In this document: piece by piece, positions 59,595-64,000 of the stretch
Layout of the letters: each line of letters opens with the position of its first letter
Position numbering within the stretch: the stretch's first letter is position 1
Source: Dolosigranulum savutiense
GTDB lineage: Bacteria; Bacillota; Bacilli; Lactobacillales; Carnobacteriaceae_A
Length of the DNA stretch: 64,000 nucleotides
Assembly: GCF_039830095.1 (NCBI RefSeq)
Contig: NZ_CP142435.1
Coordinates: 310,001-374,000, forward strand
Reading direction: 5' to 3'
Program-made: the position numbers and the translations under genes
The notes under the pieces: generated by a model
Told to the model about the DNA's origin: nothing
What the model saw: the letters and a program-made list of their open reading frames with translations, nothing else
Databases searched by the model: none

Positions 59595-60422
59595 ATGTTG
59601 TGGAATATTATAAAAGCCATTATCTTAGGCATTGTGCAAGGTATTACGGAGTGGTTGCCAATCAGTAGTACAGGACACATGATTCTTGTTGATGAATTGA
59701 TCCAAATGCAAGCAAGTGCCGCCTTTATGGAAATGTTCTTTGTTGTTATTCAACTCGCTAGTGTTTTGGCCGTCGTCTTACTCTACTGGAACGAACTGAA
59801 TCCCGTCATCCGTACTCATTCGGGTTTCAGCGTCGATCAAGACATTCTATCAATTTGGCCAAAAGTTATCGTCGGGGTAATCCCTGCCGGAGTAATTGGT
59901 TTCTTATTTGATGATTGGTTTACTGAGAACTTCTTCAATTGGTATACGGTTGCACTAGCTCTCATTATTTACGGTGTGCTATTCATTATTATCGAACATT
60001 ACAATAAGAAGAGAACCTTTGATATCAAAACATGGGATGATCTCTCATATCAAGTCGCCTTAATGATTGGCCTCTTCCAAGTTCTCGCGCTTGTTCCAGG
60101 AACTTCTCGCTCCGGTGCAACCATTATCGGCGCCCTCTTAATTGGAACAGCTCGCCCGATTGCAGCTAAGTTTTCGTTTTTCTTATCCATTCCCATTATG
60201 TTCGGTGCTAGCTTCTTAAAGCTCGTTCGCTTTGGCTTTAACTTCACTGGTGATGAATTGGTATTACTGCTAGCGGGGTGCTTATTCTCGTTTGTTGTAT
60301 CAGTTTTTGCAATCAAATTTTTAATGAACTATATCCGCAAAAATGATTTTAGTGCTTTTGGATGGTACCGTATTATAATTGGATTGCTGGTCATTGGATA
60401 TTTTGGCATCTTGGCCGCCTAA
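59595..60422 (+). CDS. uppP: Undecaprenyl-diphosphatase
   Basis: This 275-residue membrane protein has the two UppP/BacA signatures, [15 protein letters not shown] (about 16-30) and [17 protein letters not shown] (about 162-178), within eight hydrophobic segments. It dephosphorylates undecaprenyl diphosphate to recycle the lipid carrier of cell-wall synthesis and confers bacitracin resistance. The ATG at 59595 is 11 bases from GGAG; a GTG at 59583 overlaps that site. It stands alone ahead of the nfeD-floA unit. Confidence 0.94.
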   Translation: MLWNIIKAIILGIVQGITEWLPISSTGHMILVDELIQMQASAAFMEMFFVVIQLASVLAVVLLYWNELNPVIRTHSGFSVDQDILSIWPKVIVGVIPAGVIGFLFDDWFTENFFNWYTVALALIIYGVLFIIIEHYNKKRTFDIKTWDDLSYQVALMIGLFQVLALVPGTSRSGATIIGALLIGTARPIAAKFSFFLSIPIMFGASFLKLVRFGFNFTGDELVLLLAGCLFSFVVSVFAIKFLMNYIRKNDFSAFGWYRIIIGLLVIGYFGILAA

Positions 60423-60521
60423 TAAAGCGCCGTTAAAGATACATCCTAAGCCTTATGACATTTTATCTAATCCATGATAAAATGAATGTGAGCATCGACA
60501 CATAAAGAAGGAGGGATTTAA

Positions 60522-61145
60522 ATGGAAGGAATTATATTAACATTTGTCTTTTTAGGGTTAGCACTTTTTGTTTTAACACCTAGGAAGACGATAGGGGCCA
60601 CAATTTCCGCATTATCTTTCACCGGTTATTTTTATCTAGTCGGCGTTAATAGTTGGATTCCAGTTGCTTTATTTACTGTTGGTCTCCTGCTTATTGTGCT
60701 GGAAGTCTTTATTCCCGATTTTGGTTTGGTCGGTATTAGCGGTATTCTGTCTATTGTCTTAGGCTTATATTGGACCTTGGGCGACTTGACACAGACGATC
60801 CAAGACTTGAGTATCGCTATTGTCATCACGGCAGCCATGGTTGTTTATTTAATTCGGAGAGGCTATTCCTTGACGAATGTGAATAAGCTTGTCTTGCAGT
60901 CAACCGATCCTGGTAGCAAGGCAAATGATTCAGTCAAGAGTCCGGACAATCCGATTAAACCCGGCTTAAGAGGCATTGCTCAGACACCTTTGCGACCGAG
61001 TGGGAAAGTAACATTTGGTGATAATAGCCCCTATTTCGATGTGATTAGTTCAGAAGGTCATATTTCACGGGGAACACCGATCGAAGTAGAGAAGGTCTCT
61101 GCCACGAAAATTGTGGTCCGACGTCAACGTTCATTAACATTCTAA
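60522..61145 (+). CDS. NfeD-like membrane protein
   Basis: This 207-residue protein has four or five membrane segments in the first 130 residues (LIVLEVFIPDFGLVGISGIL is the typical NfeD stretch) and a C-terminal OB fold (GLRGIAQTPLRPSGKVTFGD). NfeD proteins pair with flotillins in membrane microdomains. It is 55 bases upstream of floA and matches yqeZ-yqfA order in Bacillus, though without the protease domain of long NfeD. AAGGAGGG precedes the ATG. Confidence 0.9.
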   Translation: MEGIILTFVFLGLALFVLTPRKTIGATISALSFTGYFYLVGVNSWIPVALFTVGLLLIVLEVFIPDFGLVGISGILSIVLGLYWTLGDLTQTIQDLSIAIVITAAMVVYLIRRGYSLTNVNKLVLQSTDPGSKANDSVKSPDNPIKPGLRGIAQTPLRPSGKVTFGDNSPYFDVISSEGHISRGTPIEVEKVSATKIVVRRQRSLTF

Positions 61146-61200
61146 TCTACAACATTTTGATTTACTGTTCAATAAACACGCTTAGAAAGGAAGACTTATT

Positions 61201-62205
61201 ATGACACAAGGTTATGAAAATTTTATCGGTATCGGTATTGTTGCTGTTTTAATTGTTATTGTTGTCAGTGTATTCTTGCGCTTCGTTCCAATCGGTCTCT
61301 GGATTACGGCTTACTTCTCTGGAGTTAAGATTAATATCGGCACCTTGATCGGAATGCGCTTCAGACGCGTAAAACCACATGACATTATTGAACCACTGAT
61401 TAAGGCTACTAAAGCTGGATTAACCCTGAATATTGATGAACTGGAAGCACACTACTTGGCTGGTGGGAATGTCGATGATGTGATCGATGCCTTGATTGCT
61501 TCTCAACGTGCGGATATTGACCTCGGATTCGAAAAAGCAGCCGCTATTGACTTAGCTGGACGTAATGTCTTCGAAGCTGTCCAAGTATCCGTCACCCCAA
61601 AAGTTATCGTCACGCCAGATATATGTGCCGTTGCTAAAGATGGTATCGAAATTATTGCTAAAGCAAAAGTTACCGTCCGTGCTAATATCGAGCGACTTGT
61701 CGGTGGTGCCGGTGAAGATACCATTATTGCCCGAGTTGGAGAAGGAATTGTCACAACAGTCGGTTCATCCGAGAAACATGCAACTGTTCTGGAAGATCCT
61801 GACTCAATTACTAAAACTGTTCTCTCAAAAGGACTCGACTCAGGAACCGCTTTTGAAATTCTGTCCATTGATATTGCTGACCTAGATGTTGGCCGTAATA
61901 TCGGAGCCAAATTACAAACTGAGCAGTCCACCGCTGACAAAAATATCGCTCAAGCAAAAGCAGAAGAACGTCGCTCCATGGCGATTGCTGAAGAACAAGA
62001 AATGCGTGCTGAAGTACAAAAACAACGCGCCAAAGTGGTGGAAGCAGAAGCTGAAGTGCCTCGTGCTATGGCAGAAGCCTTGCGTAATGGGAATTTAGGC
62101 GTCATGGATTACTACAAGCTAGAAAACTTGAAATCAGATACCCAAATGCGTGAAGCTATTTCGAGTCAAGGAGAACCGATGCAAGCGGACACTGAGGAAG
62201 AGTGA
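61201..62205 (+). CDS. floA: Flotillin-like protein FloA
   Basis: This 334-residue protein has an N-terminal membrane hairpin ([20 protein letters not shown]) and the bacterial FloA sequence [21 protein letters not shown] band-7/PHB-like domain follows, then an Ala/Glu-rich coiled coil ([19 protein letters not shown]) and a short conserved end ([20 protein letters not shown]). It scaffolds functional membrane microdomains. AGAAAGGAAG lies 8-10 bases before the ATG. Confidence 0.96.
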   Translation: MTQGYENFIGIGIVAVLIVIVVSVFLRFVPIGLWITAYFSGVKINIGTLIGMRFRRVKPHDIIEPLIKATKAGLTLNIDELEAHYLAGGNVDDVIDALIASQRADIDLGFEKAAAIDLAGRNVFEAVQVSVTPKVIVTPDICAVAKDGIEIIAKAKVTVRANIERLVGGAGEDTIIARVGEGIVTTVGSSEKHATVLEDPDSITKTVLSKGLDSGTAFEILSIDIADLDVGRNIGAKLQTEQSTADKNIAQAKAEERRSMAIAEEQEMRAEVQKQRAKVVEAEAEVPRAMAEALRNGNLGVMDYYKLENLKSDTQMREAISSQGEPMQADTEEE

Positions 62206-62211
62206 TAACAG

Positions 62212-62748
62212 ATGGAAATCCTAATTATCTTACTCGGTCTTGGATTTGCTGCCTTCTCTGTCGCTATCCAAGGTTGGGGAAGTTCCCAGAAAAAATCAAA
62301 ACCGTTATCGTCGAAAAATAGCAGACAAATATCCAGACGAAACCAATCAAAACAAGCATCTCGTTCACAACACAATCGAAAAAGTTTCTTAAATCAACTG
62401 CGCAGTGAACGGAATATGGCAAATGCTGAACGAGCTACCGATTCAAACAGAGGGCAACAGAGACGAAACAGCTCTGTCCAACAAGAAGCTGATCAAGAAC
62501 ACAGACGTACTTCTCGCATTAACCACCCAAATTCACAGGAATCTCGCTCAAGGCAGAGTCACTCAGCACACGAACGTCGTCAGCGGGCTAAACAGTTAAG
62601 TGCAACGGAGAAGACATCTAAAAAATCAATAATCCAAAAACAATCAACTAGACCGGCTAATAGATCTACTCCATCGCTTAATCAACAAAACTTAAAACAG
62701 GCAGTTATTTATACCGAAATACTGAACAAACCAAAATCACTTCGTTAA
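62212..62748 (+). CDS. Basic Gln/Ser/Arg-rich protein in the floA operon, unknown function
   Basis: This 178-residue protein starts with one hydrophobic segment (MEILIILLGLGFAAFSVAIQ) followed by a long hydrophilic part rich in Arg, Ser, Gln and Lys (SRSQHNRKSF, HERRQRAKQLS) with no predicted fold. It begins six bases after the floA stop behind AGGAAGAG, so it is translated from the same mRNA. Bacillus has an unrelated small gene (yqfB) in this place. A membrane-tethered, disordered partner of FloA is a guess. Confidence 0.65.
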   Translation: MEILIILLGLGFAAFSVAIQGWGSSQKKSKPLSSKNSRQISRRNQSKQASRSQHNRKSFLNQLRSERNMANAERATDSNRGQQRRNSSVQQEADQEHRRTSRINHPNSQESRSRQSHSAHERRQRAKQLSATEKTSKKSIIQKQSTRPANRSTPSLNQQNLKQAVIYTEILNKPKSLR

Positions 62749-62765
62749 TGATAACTGTCTCCACT

Positions 62766-62825
62766 ATAATCAAGGACCACCGACACTAACAATGCTGGTG
62801 GTCCTTGATTATTTAGCTTTTTTTT
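62766..62825 (+). terminator. Terminator of the nfeD-floA operon
   Basis: Perfect 16-bp stem (ATAATCAAGGACCACC with GGTGGTCCTTGATTAT), then TTAGC and a run of eight T. Confidence 0.88.
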
Positions 62826-62879
62826 CCTTAAGAAATCCTTCATGACAACCCATTTAAGTCTCTTTTTATCCGATCCTAG

Positions 62880-63146
62880 TTAGTCTACTCTGTCATCTTC
62901 ACTTTCACCAGACAGTTTTTTATTCATTGCTTGTTTCTTCTTTTCTTTTCGCTGCTCTATTTCTTTAATTTCCTTTTTCTGTTGGTCTATTTTTTCTTCT
63001 TCTTTCGCAATTCGCTGCTTTCTTGCTTCCACATGATCATCATCTTCCTTAAAAAGTTTGCGATAGCCGCGCCCAAAAATATACATCAAGGCGAACGTAA
63101 ACAGAAGCGATCCAATCGTTGTCTCATATCCAAGAAAATCAAACAT
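62880..63146 (-). CDS. Small membrane protein with charged coiled coil
   Basis: This 88-residue protein has one membrane segment (TTIGSLLFTFALMYIFGRGY) followed by a Lys/Glu-rich coiled coil of about 45 residues and an acidic end (SGESEDDRVD). AGAGGTGG lies five bases before the ATG at 63144-63146; a GTG three codons earlier overlaps that site. I recognise no family. It is convergent with the floA operon. Confidence 0.65.
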   Translation of the reverse strand: MFDFLGYETTIGSLLFTFALMYIFGRGYRKLFKEDDDHVEARKQRIAKEEEKIDQQKKEIKEIEQRKEKKKQAMNKKLSGESEDDRVD

Positions 63147-63500
63147 ATTAACCACCTCTTTATTGTATTAACTACATTATATATATAAGGACTTTTATGC
63201 AAGCGGATTCTTGGGTACTGTCATATGCTTATTACTTTCTAACATTTTAATAATGTACAATGTTGTATATAAAAGTCAACTTAATCTTATTAAATTATTT
63301 TTGTACATTTATCTGTATTTTTGGTGTTTTAAGAATCAATATGTATTCGGCTCCTTTTATCAAGGCAGTTAATAGGATGCACGACACTTTTTAGTTAGAT
63401 ATCAAGTACATCTCTAGAGAATCTTTACAGTTACAAATGACTTCTATTATGAACTTAATGTTAAGTTTTTGGAAAAAATATCGTTTTCTTCAAAAAAGGT
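63147..63500. other. Intergenic region upstream of spx
   Basis: AT-rich, about 350 bases between a leftward small gene and the spx promoter. I see no ORF, RNA or repeat in it. Confidence 0.4.
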
Positions 63501-63501
63501 A

Positions 63502-63530
63502 TTGCAATCATTGCGTAAGCGTAATACAAT
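63502..63530 (+). promoter_or_regulatory. spx promoter
   Basis: TTGCAA (63502-63507), a 17-base spacer and TACAAT (63525-63530) give a leader of about 90 bases before the spx ATG. Confidence 0.8.
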
Positions 63531-63629
63531 AGTTATGTAAGGTCAAAGTTAAGCACTAACCATTACTTCTGTGGAAAGGGAGTAACCCTGTAAATTGAGG
63601 ATCTTTTTACATAGAAAGGGACGTTCTAT

Positions 63630-64000
63630 ATGATTAATTTGTACGTATCACCAAGTTGTACATCATGTCGTAAGGCAAAATCTTGGTTGGAAGAACATGA
63701 CTTAGACTATGTTGAAAAAAATATCTATCATGATCCATTGACAAAAGATGAAATTAAGGAAATCCTGATGCTGACAGATGAAGGAACCGGCGAGATTATT
63801 TCATATCGTTCGCAAGCGTACCAAAATCTTGAAGTAGATATTGAGGACTTATCAATGAGTGAACTGCTTGATCTATTCACTGATCAGCCTAGCCTCATTC
63901 GTCGTCCGATTATTATGGATGATCGTCGTCTACAAATTGGTTACAACGAAGAAGAAATTCGTTGTTTCCTACCGCGTGAAGTTCGCGAATTAAAACTCGC
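63630..64000 (+). CDS. spx: Transcriptional regulator Spx (3' end outside the window)
   Basis: The first 123 codons are present of about 131. The protein starts MINLYVSPSCTSCRKAKSWL with the CxxC redox switch (Cys10-Cys13). It keeps SLIRRPIIMDDRRLQIGYN and EIRCFLPREVRELKL, the conserved Spx C-terminal part. Spx binds the RNA polymerase alpha subunit and redirects transcription under disulfide stress; ClpXP degrades it. AGAAAGGGACG precedes the ATG at 63630. The C-terminal residues cannot be seen. Confidence 0.96.
   Translation, partial: MINLYVSPSCTSCRKAKSWLEEHDLDYVEKNIYHDPLTKDEIKEILMLTDEGTGEIISYRSQAYQNLEVDIEDLSMSELLDLFTDQPSLIRRPIIMDDRRLQIGYNEEEIRCFLPREVRELKL

Overview
The window reads as chromosomal DNA of a low-GC Gram-positive coccus of the order Lactobacillales. 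YSIRK-type surface signals, GlpO-type glycerophosphate oxidase, Spx, Rex, a ptb-buk-bkd cluster ordered as in Enterococcus faecalis, and strong GGAGG ribosome sites support this. An Aerococcaceae-like genus (Facklamia, Globicatella or Aerococcus relatives) is my guess, but the sequence alone does not settle the genus. I saw no rRNA, tRNA, CRISPR array, transposase or integrase.

Layout. 1-1350: the 5' part of uvrB, rpsT, and a 78-base orphan tail of a yitT gene. 1503-25067: three giant surface glycosidases in tandem on the minus strand (2887, 2626 and 2211 residues). Read 5' to 3' they are a GH101 endo-alpha-N-acetylgalactosaminidase, a fusion of BgaA-type GH2 beta-galactosidase with StrH-type GH20 hexosaminidase, and a GH84 plus GH20 fusion. 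Together they would strip O-glycans (mucin core 1) and trim complex N-glycans outside the cell. All three have YSIRK signals and the same tandem C-terminal repeats, but none has an LPXTG motif. 25294-26211: intact yitT. A 32-base stretch of yitT is repeated exactly at both ends of the glycosidase block, so the block looks like an acquired or exchanged segment.

26305-31854: a lipid kinase, RecD2, Rex and a Fur-box iron-siderophore lipoprotein. 31882-39714: bkdC, bkdB, bkdA, bkdD(lpd), buk and ptb, the branched-chain 2-keto acid dehydrogenase operon that yields ATP through acyl phosphates, followed (upstream) by a LysR regulator. 39913-42952: a MurT-like ligase without the zinc ribbon and without GatD beside it, a ThiD/PdxK-family kinase and a small lipoprotein. 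43069-49275: a complete glycerol operon (glpK, glpO, dhaK, dhaL, dhaM and two Lin0368-type membrane proteins).

49660-54318: a secreted C5a-peptidase-like subtilase with three GA-like C-terminal repeats and no LPXTG. 54762-64000: small membrane proteins, an M50 peptidase-like protein, a PAP2 phosphatase, guaC, a guanylate-kinase-like gene, PTS EIIA-Glc, uppP, an nfeD-floA operon, and the 5' part of spx.

How the parts fit: extracellular glycosidases and a protease release sugars and peptides from host glycoproteins. The bkd and glycerol operons use amino-acid carbon skeletons and glycerol. Near-consensus CcpA (cre) sites lie at the GH101, ptb and glpK promoters, which suggests joint release from glucose repression.
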